A stretch of 64,000 nucleotides of DNA from Mycobacterium sp. ACS1612 (GTDB taxonomy: Bacteria > Actinomycetota > Actinomycetes > Mycobacteriales > Mycobacteriaceae), in NCBI RefSeq assembly GCF_001667505.1, contig NZ_LZHZ01000031.1, positions 62,001 to 126,000 on the forward strand. The letters run 5' to 3'. The notes below the pieces were generated by a model, which had not been told where the DNA came from, did no database searches, and saw only the letters and a list, made by a program, of their open reading frames with translations. Positions within the stretch are counted from its first letter, which is position 1. Every line of letters begins with the position of its first letter. The position numbers and the translations under genes are program-made. This document shows positions 1 to 11,546 of the stretch, one piece after another.

Positions 1-2
1 GT

Positions 3-22
3 TGCCGGCACGACTGCCGGCA
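3..22. terminator. GC-rich hairpin, possible terminator of the gene left of the window
   Basis: An 8-base self-complementary unit TGCCGGCA occurs at 3-10 and again at 15-22 with a 4-base CGAC loop, giving a perfect stem-loop. There is no T-tract, so a terminator role for an upstream gene outside the window is inference. The rest of 1-171 shows no convincing gene. Confidence 0.35.
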
Positions 23-171
23 GTACTGTCTGCGCCTGCCGAGCCCCGCGTCGGCGACTTCTCGACCACACCAGCGACAAGGCTGGGGTTTCACGCTTCG
101 TCTTCCGTGCCCCACGGACCAGACTGTAAACCGGACGCGGCGCGGATCCCGGTATCATTGACCGTCGAGTC

Positions 172-199
172 GGGAACTGCGCGCGGCGTTGCTGCGTTG
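172..199 (+). promoter_or_regulatory. Candidate ECF-sigma (SigE/SigH-type) promoter of rbpA
   Basis: GGGAACT at 172-178 and CGTTG at 195-199 are separated by 16 bases, matching the -35 GGAAC / -10 CGTT pattern and spacing known for mycobacterial SigE/SigH promoters. A start site near 206 would give a leader of about 30 bases before the rbpA ATG. RbpA is a stress-induced RNA polymerase partner in actinobacteria, so an ECF promoter fits, but no transcript data are available here. Confidence 0.5.
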
Positions 200-237
200 T
201 TTCTCCGGACAAAATATTGACTTGAGGAGTGATGACG

Positions 238-576
238 ATGGCTGATCGTGTCTTGAGGGGCAGTCGCCTCGGAGCCGTGAGCTACGAGACTGACCGCAAC
301 CACGACCTGGCGCCGCGTCAGGTCGCCCGTTACCGCACCGAAAATGGCGAGGAGTTCGACGTTCCCTTCGCCGACGACGCCGAGATTCCCCACACCTGGC
401 TGTGCCGCAACGGTATGGAAGGCACCCTGATCGAGGGTGATGCGCCCGAGCCCAAGAAGGTGAAGCCGCCGCGCACTCACTGGGACATGCTGTTGGAGCG
501 CCGCTCGGTCGAGGAACTCGAGGAGTTGCTCAAGGAGCGCCTGGACCTGATCAAGGCACGCCGCCGGGGCAATTGA
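238..576 (+). CDS. rbpA: RNA polymerase-binding protein RbpA
   Basis: RbpA is an actinobacterial transcription factor that binds the sigma factor and the RNA polymerase core and stabilises the open promoter complex of the primary sigma factor. The 112-residue product starts MADRVLRGSRLG and is nearly identical in layout to M. tuberculosis Rv2050: the N-terminal tail, the central barrel with the single WLCRNGMEG segment, and the C-terminal sigma-interacting helix (HWDMLLERRS, then EELLKERLDL). I place the start at ATG 238, because GAGGAG at 224-229 sits 8 bases upstream; the in-frame GTG at 229 and ATG at 232 are too close to it. The gene stands alone, facing ppm1. It has a candidate ECF promoter upstream and a duplicated hairpin at its stop codon. 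Confidence 0.97.
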   Translation: MADRVLRGSRLGAVSYETDRNHDLAPRQVARYRTENGEEFDVPFADDAEIPHTWLCRNGMEGTLIEGDAPEPKKVKPPRTHWDMLLERRSVEELEELLKERLDLIKARRRGN

Positions 577-621
577 GGCGGCTAAGCCGCCGGGCCAATT
601 GAGGCGGCTCAGCCGCCGGGC
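570..621. repeat. 26-base tandem duplication carrying stop codon and terminator hairpin, between rbpA and ppm1
   Basis: Bases 570-595 and 596-621 are two copies of the same 26-mer, differing at one base in the loop. Each copy contains AATTGA (the TGA of the first is the rbpA stop) followed by GGCGGCT-AGCCGCC, a perfect inverted repeat. The two hairpins lie between convergent genes and could act as a bidirectional terminator. There is no T-tract, as is common in mycobacteria. Confidence 0.75.
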
Positions 622-624
622 AAA

Positions 625-1455
625 CTAGCGGGTTACGCCGACGCCGCGGGCGCGATCCAACCGCCCGCGGAAACCCCATTCCGCGACCTTGAACATGGCC
701 TCGCGAATGTTGGATCCGCTCATCTTGGACTGACCGAACTCACGTTCGGTGAACGTGATGGGCACCTCGACGACGATGAAGCCGTTGTTGATGGTGCGCC
801 AGGTCAGGTCGATCTGGAAGCAGTAGCCCTTGGAGTCCACCGCGGCCAGGTCGATCTTTTCCAGCACCTCCCGCCGGTAGGCGCGATAGCCGGCGGTGAT
901 GTCGTGGATGTCGACGCCGAGCAGGATCCGGGAGTAACCGTTGGCCGTGCGCGACAAGACCAGCCTGCGGCGCGGCCAGTTGCGCACCTCCCCGCCGGGG
1001 ACGTAGCGCGAGCCGATCACCAGATCCGCACCCGCGTCGACGGCATCCAATAGCCGGTGCAACTGCTCCGGGGGGTGGCTGCCGTCGGCGTCCATCTCGA
1101 CCAGCACCGAATACTCCCGATTGAGGCCCCACGCGAAACCGGCCAGATACGCCGCGCCGAGGCCGCCCTTGGCGGTGCGGTGCATGACGTGGATCCGGTC
1201 GGTGTCGGCCAGCGACAGCTCGTCGGCCAGGTCACCGGTGCCGTCGGGGCTGTTGTCGTCGACAATCAAAATGTGCACGTCAGGACGTGCCTTGTGCACC
1301 CGCTCGACGATCAGGGGCAGGTTCTCCCGCTCGTTGAAAGTGGGGATGATGACCAGAGTGCGCTCACTCGGGCGCTGAGCGTCAATGTCCCCCAGTCGTT
1401 CCCCTACCCTTCGGCTGGGAGGTTCCCCCACCGCTCCGCCCCTTGGGACGCCCAT
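625..1455 (-). CDS. ppm1: Polyprenol-phosphate mannosyltransferase (dolichol-phosphate mannose synthase type, Ppm1 catalytic domain)
   Basis: This GT2-family enzyme transfers mannose from GDP-mannose to polyprenyl phosphate, making the lipid donor for lipomannan, lipoarabinomannan and protein mannosylation at the membrane. The 276-residue product has the typical start [20 protein letters not shown], the nucleotide and metal-binding DDNSPDGT and [10 protein letters not shown] motifs, and the C-terminal [12 protein letters not shown] segment. In M. tuberculosis this domain is the C-terminal half of a fused Ppm1 (Rv2051c); here, as in M. smegmatis, it is a separate gene. I chose ATG 1455 because AAGGAG lies 4-5 bases upstream and the gene then begins 8 bases after the lnt stop, suggesting coupling. 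The open frame extends upstream to 1578, inside lnt, but that extension is not conserved-looking. Confidence 0.94.
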   Translation of the reverse strand: MGVPRGGAVGEPPSRRVGERLGDIDAQRPSERTLVIIPTFNERENLPLIVERVHKARPDVHILIVDDNSPDGTGDLADELSLADTDRIHVMHRTAKGGLGAAYLAGFAWGLNREYSVLVEMDADGSHPPEQLHRLLDAVDAGADLVIGSRYVPGGEVRNWPRRRLVLSRTANGYSRILLGVDIHDITAGYRAYRREVLEKIDLAAVDSKGYCFQIDLTWRTINNGFIVVEVPITFTEREFGQSKMSGSNIREAMFKVAEWGFRGRLDRARGVGVTR

Positions 1456-1463
1456 CTCGCTCC

Positions 1464-3233
1464 TTAATCCTTGCCGCGCCGTCCGAGCCGACGCACGAAA
1501 CTCCCATTGTGCAGCATCGCGATGAGCACAGCGGCAACGCCGATCGCGGCCAGCAGGTACGAAACGATCGGTCCCCATCGTGTGGCGGGCGTGAGCTGCG
1601 TCTTTAGCCGCACCTGCTTGTCGAGGTATGCCGGCTCGAAGAATCCGGTGCGAGCCAGCTCACGGCCGTCGGGAGCGATGACGGCGCTGATCCCCGTGGT
1701 GCCCGCGACGACGACGTATCGGTCGTGTTCGACGGCCCGCAGCCTGCCGAACGCGAGTTGCTGCTCGCTCATTGCCTCAGTGAACGTGGCGTTGTTGGAC
1801 GGCACCGCGAGCAGCTGGGCGCCGCTCTTTACCGCCTCGCGTGTAGCGCGGTCGAAGATGACCTCCCAGCACGTCGTCACCCCGATGGGCACGCCCGCCG
1901 CGTTGACCACCCCGTTGCCGGTGCCGGGCACGAAATAGCCGGCCCGGTCGGCGTAGGACGACAGATGCTTGAAGAAGCCACGCCACGGCAGATATTCGCC
2001 GAACGGCTGGATGATCTTCTTGTCGTGCCGGTCGGCGGGGCCGCTGCCGGGATTCCAGACGATCACCGAGTTGGTGGCCACCGGGTTGTCGGGGCTGTAG
2101 CCGGGGGCGGCGACGACGCCACCGACCAGGATGGGCGCCCGGATCGCCGCGGCGGCGGTGTCGATCTGCTCGCGCGCGTCGGTATTGGTCAGCGGGTCGA
2201 TGTCGGAGGAGTTCTCCGGCCAGATGACGACCATCGGCTGGGGTGCACGGCCCGCGTGCACGTCGTCGGCCAACTGCATCGTCTGACGGACGTGGTTGTC
2301 GAGGACCGCGCGGCGCTGCGCGTTGAACTCCAGCCCGAGTCGCGGCACGTTGCCCTGGACCGCGGCGACCGTGACCGCCGGATCGTCGCCCGCGCCGAGG
2401 CCGGACTGCTTGACGTGTGGCCACACCAGCGCGGTGCACAGCAACACGGCACTGATGCACACCCCCGGCAGCACCACCGCGGACGGCGCCCCCGCCTCGT
2501 CGCTCTTGCGGCGCCACCACTTGATGATCTCGAACGTGATGGCCGCCAGGCTGAATCCGGTCAGCACCACCGCGAACGACAGCAGTGGCGCACCGCCGAG
2601 TTGCGCAAGTGCCAGCAACGGACCGTTCGTCTGACTGAAACCGACCACGCCCCAAGGAAATCCACCGAACGGGACGGTGGACTTCAACCACTCCATGGCC
2701 GCCCACAACCCCGCGAACCAGAACACCCAACCCGACAACCGCCGAACGTAGACGGCGGCCAGCCCGAACAGCGCGGTGAACAACGCCTCGACCGCCGACA
2801 GCGCAATCCATGGAGCCGGGCCCACCAGGCCGCTGATCCACGGGATGAGGGGCAGATAGAACGTCAGCCCGAAGAGGAAGCCGTACCCGAATCCCCCTGC
2901 CCGGGTTGTCGTCTCGCGGGTGAGCACCCAGGCCAGCAGGCCGGCCGCCGCGAACGCCGCGAACCACCAACTGAACGGCGGAAAGCTCACACACAGCGCC
3001 AGCCCGGCGACGATCGTGACGCCCAACTGGGCCAGCCGGTCCACCACCGCCTGGCCGAATCGCGTTGCCCGCGTTTGAAATTCAGCCTTCCAGTCGCGGC
3101 CCTTAGCGGGTGCGAGTTCGGCGTAGTCTTCGCCTTCCACCGGCTCTTCGGTGTCGTCGACGATCGGCGGAAAGGTCTCCGTATCGTCGGCTGCGCGGGC
3201 CCATTCGCGCCTGCGCCCGGACGATTTAGCCAT
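1464..3233 (-). CDS. lnt: Apolipoprotein N-acyltransferase
   Basis: Lnt adds the third acyl chain to the N-terminal cysteine of lipoproteins on the outer face of the cytoplasmic membrane. The 589-residue product has a charged, acidic N-terminal extension (about residues 1-70), a block of several membrane segments (about 75-270), and an extracytoplasmic carbon-nitrogen hydrolase domain. That domain carries the catalytic Glu in VIWPENSSD, the Lys region and the nucleophile Cys in [11 protein letters not shown], and ends with one more membrane helix. It matches the N-terminal half of fused M. tuberculosis Ppm1. ATG 3233 overlaps the 3' end of the amidohydrolase gene by 8 bases (ATGGCTAA), so translation is probably coupled. 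Pairing with ppm1 links lipoprotein acylation and mannosylation. Confidence 0.93.
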   Translation of the reverse strand: MAKSSGRRREWARAADDTETFPPIVDDTEEPVEGEDYAELAPAKGRDWKAEFQTRATRFGQAVVDRLAQLGVTIVAGLALCVSFPPFSWWFAAFAAAGLLAWVLTRETTTRAGGFGYGFLFGLTFYLPLIPWISGLVGPAPWIALSAVEALFTALFGLAAVYVRRLSGWVFWFAGLWAAMEWLKSTVPFGGFPWGVVGFSQTNGPLLALAQLGGAPLLSFAVVLTGFSLAAITFEIIKWWRRKSDEAGAPSAVVLPGVCISAVLLCTALVWPHVKQSGLGAGDDPAVTVAAVQGNVPRLGLEFNAQRRAVLDNHVRQTMQLADDVHAGRAPQPMVVIWPENSSDIDPLTNTDAREQIDTAAAAIRAPILVGGVVAAPGYSPDNPVATNSVIVWNPGSGPADRHDKKIIQPFGEYLPWRGFFKHLSSYADRAGYFVPGTGNGVVNAAGVPIGVTTCWEVIFDRATREAVKSGAQLLAVPSNNATFTEAMSEQQLAFGRLRAVEHDRYVVVAGTTGISAVIAPDGRELARTGFFEPAYLDKQVRLKTQLTPATRWGPIVSYLLAAIGVAAVLIAMLHNGSFVRRLGRRGKD

Positions 3234-4812
3234 GTATGACGGCACCCCGGTGCACCGTCTGCCTGCAATGCGGCAACGGGTCGTCGAGTCGCGGCAGCGG
3301 CGGCACCCGCGACCGCTGATCGGTCGACCAACGCTGCACCGCATCGGCAGGCGCGCTGACTTCCAGGGCGTCCGTCTCCCAGACGGCATAGGACGCCGGG
3401 GCACCAGGAACGAGGGTTCCTGTGATGCCGTCGCGGGCGCCGCCTGCGCGCCACGCACCGCGGGTAGCCGCTGCGAACGCCGCCCGCGCCGACACCGCGC
3501 CGCCTGGAGTGCGGTGTCGGGTCGCGGCACGTACCGTCGCCCACGGATTCAACCCCGTCACAGGGCTGTCCGAGCCGAAGGCGATTGGCACGCCTTGGGA
3601 TGCTAGCAGCGCAAACGGGTTCAATTTGACGCCTCGGCCAAGCCCTAGGCGGCGCGCATACATGCCGTCCTCGCCGCCCCACAGCGCGTCGAAATTCGGC
3701 TGCATGCTCGCGAACACGCCCCAGGACCCGAGCTTGGCCGCCTGCTCCGGCGTGACCATCTCGAGGTGTTCCAGCCGGTGGCCGCAGCGGGCGACCGAGG
3801 GCGCACCGAATTCGTCGACGACACGCTCGAGTCCCGCGACGACGGCGCTGACCGCGGCGTCGCCGATGACGTGGAAGCCCGCGGTGATGCCCGCCTCGGT
3901 GCAGGCCCGCAGATGGGCGGTGATGGCGTCGACGTCGAGATACGTGTTGCCGCAACAGTCTGGCGCATCGTCGTAGGGCTCGTGCAACCACGCGGTGCGG
4001 GATCCGATCGCGCCGTCGACGAACAGGTCGCCGGCAAGACCTCGGGCACCCGTTCTCTCGATGAGCGCACGCGCCGCGGCCGCCGTCGTCACATGCTCGC
4101 CCCAATAGCCGATGACCTCGACTCCGTGCTGCGTGTCGCGGACCTCGACCCAGTCGTCGATGCCGCCGATCTGCGGACCCGCGCACTCGTGCACCGCCGC
4201 GATGCCGAACGCGGCCGCCGCGTCGAGGGCCGCGATGCGGGCCTCGCGGCGCTGTGGTGCGGTCAATCGGTCACGGGCGGCGGCGCGAACCAGATGGTGC
4301 GCTTCGCTGGTCAAGGGCAGGCGCGGGTCGAAACCCGCCGCGTCGGTCAGAGCGGGCGCCAGACGCCGCAGCGCGGTCGACGCGGCCGCCGAGTGCACGT
4401 CCACGCGGGCCAGGTAGGCAGGCCGGTCGCCGACCACGCGGTCAAGGTCGTCGGTGCTGGGCGCGGTGTTCTCAGGCCAGCCGGACTCATCCCAGCCGTG
4501 GCCCCAGACGGGACCGTCGGGATGGCTGCGCACGTAATCGGTGACCAGATCCAGGCAGTGCCGCAGCGAGGTGGCGCGCCGCAGGTCCAGTCCGGCCAGC
4601 GTCAGTCCGGTCGCGGTGAGGTGGACGTGGCTGTCGACGAAGGCAGGCGCGACGAAACCGCCGTCGAGGTCGACGACCTCCGCGCCCGGAAACTGTTGGC
4701 GCCCAACGTCGTCGCTACCGAGCCACGTGACGACGCCATCGGCGACCGCCATCGCGGTGGCGTCGGGCATGGCGGGGCTGTGCACCCGCCCGTTGAGCAG
4801 GAGAGTCGCCAC
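3226..4812 (-). CDS. Amidohydrolase family 3 (YtcJ-like) metal-dependent hydrolase
   Basis: The 528-residue protein has the hallmarks of the amidohydrolase superfamily. An N-terminal small beta domain is followed by the metal-binding FVDSHVHL near residue 60, an HVIGDAA segment, HRLEH, and a late FGSDSPV Asp motif. The substrate cannot be told from sequence; family members hydrolyse amide or related C-N bonds. It occupies the position of Rv2052c in M. tuberculosis. The GTG start at 4812 overlaps the fxsA TAG by one base (TAGTG), and its stop overlaps lnt, so it is the middle gene of a tightly packed fxsA-amidohydrolase-lnt-ppm1 series. Confidence 0.88.
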   Translation of the reverse strand: MATLLLNGRVHSPAMPDATAMAVADGVVTWLGSDDVGRQQFPGAEVVDLDGGFVAPAFVDSHVHLTATGLTLAGLDLRRATSLRHCLDLVTDYVRSHPDGPVWGHGWDESGWPENTAPSTDDLDRVVGDRPAYLARVDVHSAAASTALRRLAPALTDAAGFDPRLPLTSEAHHLVRAAARDRLTAPQRREARIAALDAAAAFGIAAVHECAGPQIGGIDDWVEVRDTQHGVEVIGYWGEHVTTAAAARALIERTGARGLAGDLFVDGAIGSRTAWLHEPYDDAPDCCGNTYLDVDAITAHLRACTEAGITAGFHVIGDAAVSAVVAGLERVVDEFGAPSVARCGHRLEHLEMVTPEQAAKLGSWGVFASMQPNFDALWGGEDGMYARRLGLGRGVKLNPFALLASQGVPIAFGSDSPVTGLNPWATVRAATRHRTPGGAVSARAAFAAATRGAWRAGGARDGITGTLVPGAPASYAVWETDALEVSAPADAVQRWSTDQRSRVPPLPRLDDPLPHCRQTVHRGAVIHG

Positions 4813-5288
4813 TAGTCAGGCTTGCGCTCCACCGCGGGCGGCGGCACTTCGATGACCTCGCCGTCGATGTAGTCGCCGCGGCCTGACGCGTCGTAGCCCC
4901 AGCCGGTGGCCGCGATCGGACCGGCGGCAGCCACCAAGGGCACCCGGCGCGCGGCCATCGCGGTGATCAGCGGACGCGCGGCGGCCCGGGACGGCGGCAG
5001 CAGAAACAGCGCGCCGACCACAGAGCTGGCCAGTCCCGGGATCACGACGAGCACGGTACCGAGTGCGACGATCAGGCTGTCCGTCGCGGCCCCCTGGACC
5101 GCTGCGGGCTTGAGACCCGACTGGAGTCGTCGGATGTGTCGCTTGACCTGCGATCCGGCCAGGGTGACACCGACCACCCAGGTCCCGAGCAGTGCCACGA
5201 TGGTCCAGCCGAAGCCGATGGTCGACGTCAGCGCCACGATGACGGCAAGCTCGACGACCAGGTAGACCAGAAACAGCCGTATCGCCAT
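4812..5288 (-). CDS. fxsA: FxsA family membrane protein
   Basis: This is a small cytoplasmic membrane protein of 158 residues. The first two hydrophobic segments (about residues 3-22 and 25-45) are separated by the GFGWTI turn typical of FxsA, and a third segment follows (about 73-98, VVIPGLASSVVGALFLLPPSR). The cytoplasmic tail ends in a proline- and charge-rich stretch. E. coli FxsA relieves F-plasmid exclusion of phage T7; the mycobacterial role is unknown (the M. tuberculosis counterpart is Rv2053c). The ATG start gives MAIRLFLVYLVVEL. It lies 45 bases after the preceding PPOX gene and reads directly into the amidohydrolase. Confidence 0.9.
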   Translation of the reverse strand: MAIRLFLVYLVVELAVIVALTSTIGFGWTIVALLGTWVVGVTLAGSQVKRHIRRLQSGLKPAAVQGAATDSLIVALGTVLVVIPGLASSVVGALFLLPPSRAAARPLITAMAARRVPLVAAAGPIAATGWGYDASGRGDYIDGEVIEVPPPAVERKPD

Positions 5289-5333
5289 GCAATGTGAACG
5301 TCGCCGGGCACGCCTGGGTTCCGTGCGTGCGAG

Positions 5334-5717
5334 TCAGGCCGGCTGGATCTCGATCGCGCTGTGCACCTTGTCGACTCCGCCGCGGATGATCGCCTGCGGG
5401 ATCCACCACCACGCGTGCCACCAATACTTCCTGGTGACCATCTCGAAGACCCGCCGGTTCTCCGACTTGGGCAGGTTGCGGGCCACCGCTTCCACCGGTT
5501 CGCACTTCGGCTTGCCCAGGGCGGTGGACTTCTGGATGGTCACCCGCGGGGTGTTGTTGATGCGCTTGGTCTTCCACGACCCGTCGTCGGTGGAGATCAG
5601 CAGCCGGTCGCCGTCGCGCACACCCCAGACCGGGGTCGGTTTGGGCCTGCCGTCCTTGGTGAAGGTAGTGAGCAGCAGGTACTTGGCGTCGGCGACGTCA
5701 TGGAACATGTCAGGCAT
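5334..5717 (-). CDS. PPOX-class / F420-type split-barrel protein (paralog 2)
   Basis: The 127-residue protein is a split beta-barrel flavin/deazaflavin-binding protein of the PPOX class, showing the LLTTFTKDGRPKPTPVW opening strand and the WKTKRINNTPRVTI core that contacts the cofactor. Members in mycobacteria are often F420-dependent; the substrate is unknown. It is clearly related to the gene just upstream, which shares the LLTTFTKDGRPKPT and RNTPRVTI-like segments, so the two look like a tandem duplication. The C-terminus is divergent and Trp-rich (WWHAWWWIPQ). The start could be ATG 5717 or the in-frame ATG 5708. The cob operon context is shared with its paralog. Confidence 0.85.
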   Translation of the reverse strand: MPDMFHDVADAKYLLLTTFTKDGRPKPTPVWGVRDGDRLLISTDDGSWKTKRINNTPRVTIQKSTALGKPKCEPVEAVARNLPKSENRRVFEMVTRKYWWHAWWWIPQAIIRGGVDKVHSAIEIQPA

Positions 5718-5747
5718 GGGTGTTGGCCCGCTTTCAAACAGGGTTTG

Positions 5748-6128
5748 CTAAACGGCTCGCAGCTCGACGGTCACGTTCTTCGTCATTCCCCCACGCAGCT
5801 TCGAGAAAACGTTGAACGTTTTGCCGAGCAGGCCGTAGCGCTTGCCGATCGCGTCGTAGGTGGCGCCGTTTGCCGACTTGTCCAGGATCGTGGCGGTCGC
5901 CTCGACCGCCTCACTCTTCGGGTTGCCGCGCCGGTCGCAGACGGCGATGGTGACGCGCGGGGTGTTGCGAATCCGCTTGACCTTCCAGGACTGCTCCTGC
6001 GTGATGACGAGCAGGCGGTCGCCGGCGGGCGCGGCCCAGATGGCGGTGGGCTTGGGCCTGCCGTCCTTGGTGAACGTGGTCAGCAGGATGTACTCGGATT
6101 TCGCGACGTCGGCAAAGGTGGTCTGCAC
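5748..6128 (-). CDS. PPOX-class / F420-type split-barrel protein (paralog 1, Rv2061c-like)
   Basis: The 126-residue split-barrel protein begins MQTTFADVAKSEYILLTTF (GTG start at 6128) and has the RPKPTAIW and WKVKRIRNTPRVTIAVCD motifs of the PPOX/F420-dependent superfamily. The same gene sits directly downstream of cobN in M. tuberculosis (Rv2061c). Only 9 bases separate it from the cobN stop, so it is almost surely cotranscribed with cobN. Its substrate is not known. Association with cobalt insertion is only by neighbourhood. Confidence 0.86.
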   Translation of the reverse strand: MQTTFADVAKSEYILLTTFTKDGRPKPTAIWAAPAGDRLLVITQEQSWKVKRIRNTPRVTIAVCDRRGNPKSEAVEATATILDKSANGATYDAIGKRYGLLGKTFNVFSKLRGGMTKNVTVELRAV

Positions 6129-6137
6129 CGACCCAAC

Positions 6138-9710
<3,573 letters not shown>

Positions 9711-9721
9711 CCACCATTCGT

Positions 9722-9749
9722 ACCGCACCGCCCCCTGGACCGGTGCGGT
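9722..9749. other. Inverted repeat just upstream of cobN start
   Basis: ACCGCACCG at 9722-9730 and CGGTGCGGT at 9741-9749 form a perfect 9-bp stem with a 10-base loop, between the stop of the 34-codon ORF and the cobN GTG. In mRNA it would end 11 bases before the start codon, so it could modulate cobN translation or act as an attenuator. No cobalamin riboswitch core was recognised around it. Confidence 0.5.
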
Positions 9750-9756
9750 CGGTGGG

Positions 9757-9861
9757 TCAGCCGCCGCTGCCCCAGCGGCCGTGCCATGTCTGCGGGTACG
9801 GCAACCCGACTCCGGCGATGAGCAGCAGCAGGAACACGCCGAATGCGATGAGCGCGAACAT
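9757..9861 (-). CDS. Putative 34-residue single-span membrane microprotein upstream of cobN
   Basis: ATG 9861 opens a 34-codon frame ending TGA at 9757-9759. The first 20 residues, [20 protein letters not shown], form one hydrophobic helix, followed by a short polar, Trp-containing tail ([14 protein letters not shown]). A good ribosome site, GGAAGG, lies 6 bases upstream. About 30 of 34 codons end in G or C, as in real genes here. It is too short for default gene callers. It is the first gene of the cobN transcript, with a 46-base gap to cobN. Function is unknown; a small membrane partner in cobalt handling is one idea, from position only. Confidence 0.6.
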   Translation of the reverse strand: MFALIAFGVFLLLLIAGVGLPYPQTWHGRWGSGG

Positions 9862-9886
9862 CGTCGTCCTTCCGTGACATTCGGGT

Positions 9887-9906
9887 TACTACACACGCGT
9901 GCAGTA
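9887..9906. promoter_or_regulatory. 20-bp imperfect palindrome in cobN/dioxygenase intergenic region
   Basis: TACTACACACGCGTGCAGTA reads as an inverted repeat with two mismatches, centred on ACGCGT. It lies about 26 bases upstream of the 34-codon ORF and 158 bases before the dioxygenase GTG. The symmetry is that of a dimeric repressor site, but no regulator gene is adjacent, so the assignment is tentative. Confidence 0.4.
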
Positions 9907-10064
9907 GCCAGAATCTAACGCGCTACCGGTGGATATTGATCCTTCTGTGTGGTAGAGATCACCGCTGCCCGTACTGTGGCGGCCGTCACATCTCGCGTCG
10001 TGGAATTCGGATCGCGATCAGCCAAACCGTTTACCTGGCGACCGATGCCTGCCGGAATGGATGC

Positions 10065-10985
10065 GTGACTGAATTCTTCGATGTGGTGAAACTGGGCGCC
10101 AATATCGGGGCCCGCGTTGACGGCGTCCGTCTGGCTGATGATCTCGACGCCCGCACGGTGGTGGCGATCAACGACGCACTGCTGGAACACAAGGTGATCT
10201 TCTTCTCTGACCAGCACGACCTGGACGACGACGGTCAACTTGCGTTCGCAGGAAAGCTGGGCACCCCCACCACGGCACACCCCACGCTTTCGGCCGGCGA
10301 GTCGGTGCTGCCGATCGACTCGCGATACGACAAGGCCAACAGTTGGCACACCGACGTCACCTTCGTCGACCGTATTCCGAAAGCCTCTCTGCTGCGCGCT
10401 GTTTCGCTGCCGAGCTACGGCGGCACCACGGCGTGGGCCTCAACCGAAGCCGCATATGACCAGTTGCCGGAACCGCTGCGGGTGCTCACCGAGAACCTGT
10501 GGGCGGTGCACACCAACAAATACGACTACGTCCGCGAACACTTCGACCACAACGAGCAACTGACCGACACGGTTCGGCAGTACCGCGAAGAATTCGTCCG
10601 CGAGTACTACGAGACCGAACATCCGGTGGTGCGGGTGCATCCCGAAACGGGTAAGCGGGTGCTGCTGCTCGGACACTTCATCAAGCAGTTCGTCGGCCTC
10701 GGCTCTTCGGAGTCGGCGACCCTGTTCAACCTGCTGCAGGCCCGGGTCACCAAGCTGGAGAACACGATTCGCTGGAACTGGTCGCCCGGCGATGTCGCGA
10801 TCTGGGACAACCGCGCCACCCAGCACTACGCGGTCGCGGACTACGACGACCAGTACCGGCGGCTCAGCCGGGTCACGCTGGCCGGCGACATCCCTGTGGA
10901 TGTCCACGGCAGGCGCAGCCGCGTCGTCGTCGGTGACGCGTCACAGTATTCGGACGTCGTCAGCCCCGTCGCGCTGGCGAGCTGA
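10065..10985 (+). CDS. TauD/TfdA-family Fe(II)/2-oxoglutarate dioxygenase (alkylsulfatase-like)
   Basis: The 306-residue enzyme belongs to the taurine dioxygenase/alkylsulfatase family, which uses Fe(II), O2 and 2-oxoglutarate to hydroxylate a sulfur-bearing substrate and release sulfite or sulfate. The iron ligands are visible as WHTDVTF (His and Asp of HxD) and the distal His in NRATQHYAV. The 2-oxoglutarate Arg is in YRRLSRVTL. Sequence and length resemble M. tuberculosis Rv3406, an alkyl sulfatase. GTG 10065 gives [20 protein letters not shown], the usual family start; the upstream 43 codons look non-coding. It is divergent from cobN and ends with no gap before the oppositely oriented small gene. 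The exact substrate is uncertain. Confidence 0.88.
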   Translation: MTEFFDVVKLGANIGARVDGVRLADDLDARTVVAINDALLEHKVIFFSDQHDLDDDGQLAFAGKLGTPTTAHPTLSAGESVLPIDSRYDKANSWHTDVTFVDRIPKASLLRAVSLPSYGGTTAWASTEAAYDQLPEPLRVLTENLWAVHTNKYDYVREHFDHNEQLTDTVRQYREEFVREYYETEHPVVRVHPETGKRVLLLGHFIKQFVGLGSSESATLFNLLQARVTKLENTIRWNWSPGDVAIWDNRATQHYAVADYDDQYRRLSRVTLAGDIPVDVHGRRSRVVVGDASQYSDVVSPVALAS

Positions 10986-11282
10986 CTACAGCCGGTCCAT
11001 TTCGCGTGACATCAAGGCGTTCTCGAGCCAGACGCGCCGCTCGGGGTAGACCGGCTTCGGCGGCTGCGCGGCACTTGCCAGCCAGCTGCCGACAGCCGCG
11101 ATCATTGCGGTCGCGCTCCACCGGCGGGTCTGTGCCGGTGGCAGTGCCACCGCGGCGGCCGTGCTGAGCAGCACCTGCTGCTCGGTGATCAGCGCGTGCG
11201 GCTGAGCCGAGGTCTGTTGAGACGTGACCTGGTGCGTGCGACCCTCGTTGAGTGGCCGTTGCGACGTTGCGGTGTCAGTCAT
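10986..11282 (-). CDS. Conserved small protein of unknown function, paralog A
   Basis: I do not recognise a named family. The 98-residue product shares three blocks with the neighbouring gene at 11547-11837: a central LITEQQVLLSTAAAVALPP, a Trp-containing moderately hydrophobic stretch (about residues 55-72), and a C-terminal basic segment, PERRVWLENALMSREMDRL. ATG 11282 is supported by GGGAG 8 bases upstream. The start codon lies 85 bases from an upstream element that also precedes the paralog. No signal peptide or cysteine pattern is evident. The stop abuts the dioxygenase stop. Role unknown; the twin arrangement and shared control suggest paired function or dosage. Confidence 0.75.
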   Translation of the reverse strand: MTDTATSQRPLNEGRTHQVTSQQTSAQPHALITEQQVLLSTAAAVALPPAQTRRWSATAMIAAVGSWLASAAQPPKPVYPERRVWLENALMSREMDRL

Positions 11283-11367
11283 TTCGATTGCTCCCACCCG
11301 ATGTGCGGTGATGTCCGGCCGAACCGGATCGCCTCAAGTTTCGAAATTAACGCGGTAGTCGGTGGGT

Positions 11368-11394
11368 CTCACGCGTAGGTGAGTACCTGTTTCC
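11368..11394 (-). promoter_or_regulatory. Upstream element A shared by the two small paralogs
   Basis: Read on the minus strand, this site has GGAAACAGGTA, then CTCACCTACG, then CGTGAG. The copy before the paralog reads GGATAAACAGGTA, then GTCGGATACT, then CGTGAG. A GGAAAC/GATAAAC box with CGTGAG 15 bases later resembles an ECF-type promoter (-35 with A-rich core, -10 beginning CGT). The same DNA also holds the dyad CTCAC-N6-GTGAG. Confidence 0.5.
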
Positions 11395-11498
11395 TGGGTT
11401 AACCGGCGCTGGTGTACGCAGGTACCGAGCCTGCGCCCGCGGCCGACGCGGCGACGTGCGGAAAAGCCCGCGGCTCGGCGTGACGGTGCGGGCGAGGC

Positions 11499-11529
11499 GC
11501 CGGGTTTGGCTGTGTCGAGCAAACCCGGC
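11499..11529. terminator. Stem-loop after small paralog B
   Basis: GCCGGGTTTG at 11499-11508 pairs perfectly with CAAACCCGGC at 11520-11529 around an 11-base loop. It sits 17 bases beyond the stop of the minus-strand small gene, so it is likely its terminator, although no T-tract follows. A second, weaker dyad CGCAGG/CCTGCG lies at 11417-11435. Confidence 0.55.
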
Positions 11530-11546
11530 TGTCCGTTGGGCACCGG

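Noticed and set aside
1-220. 72-codon frame upstream of rbpA
   Set aside because: No family features, no start signal, and it covers the probable rbpA promoter.
625-3233. Ppm1 and Lnt as a broken (frameshifted) fused gene
   Set aside because: M. tuberculosis has a fusion, but both genes here have their own start, stop and ribosome site, and the split form is normal in other mycobacteria such as M. smegmatis.
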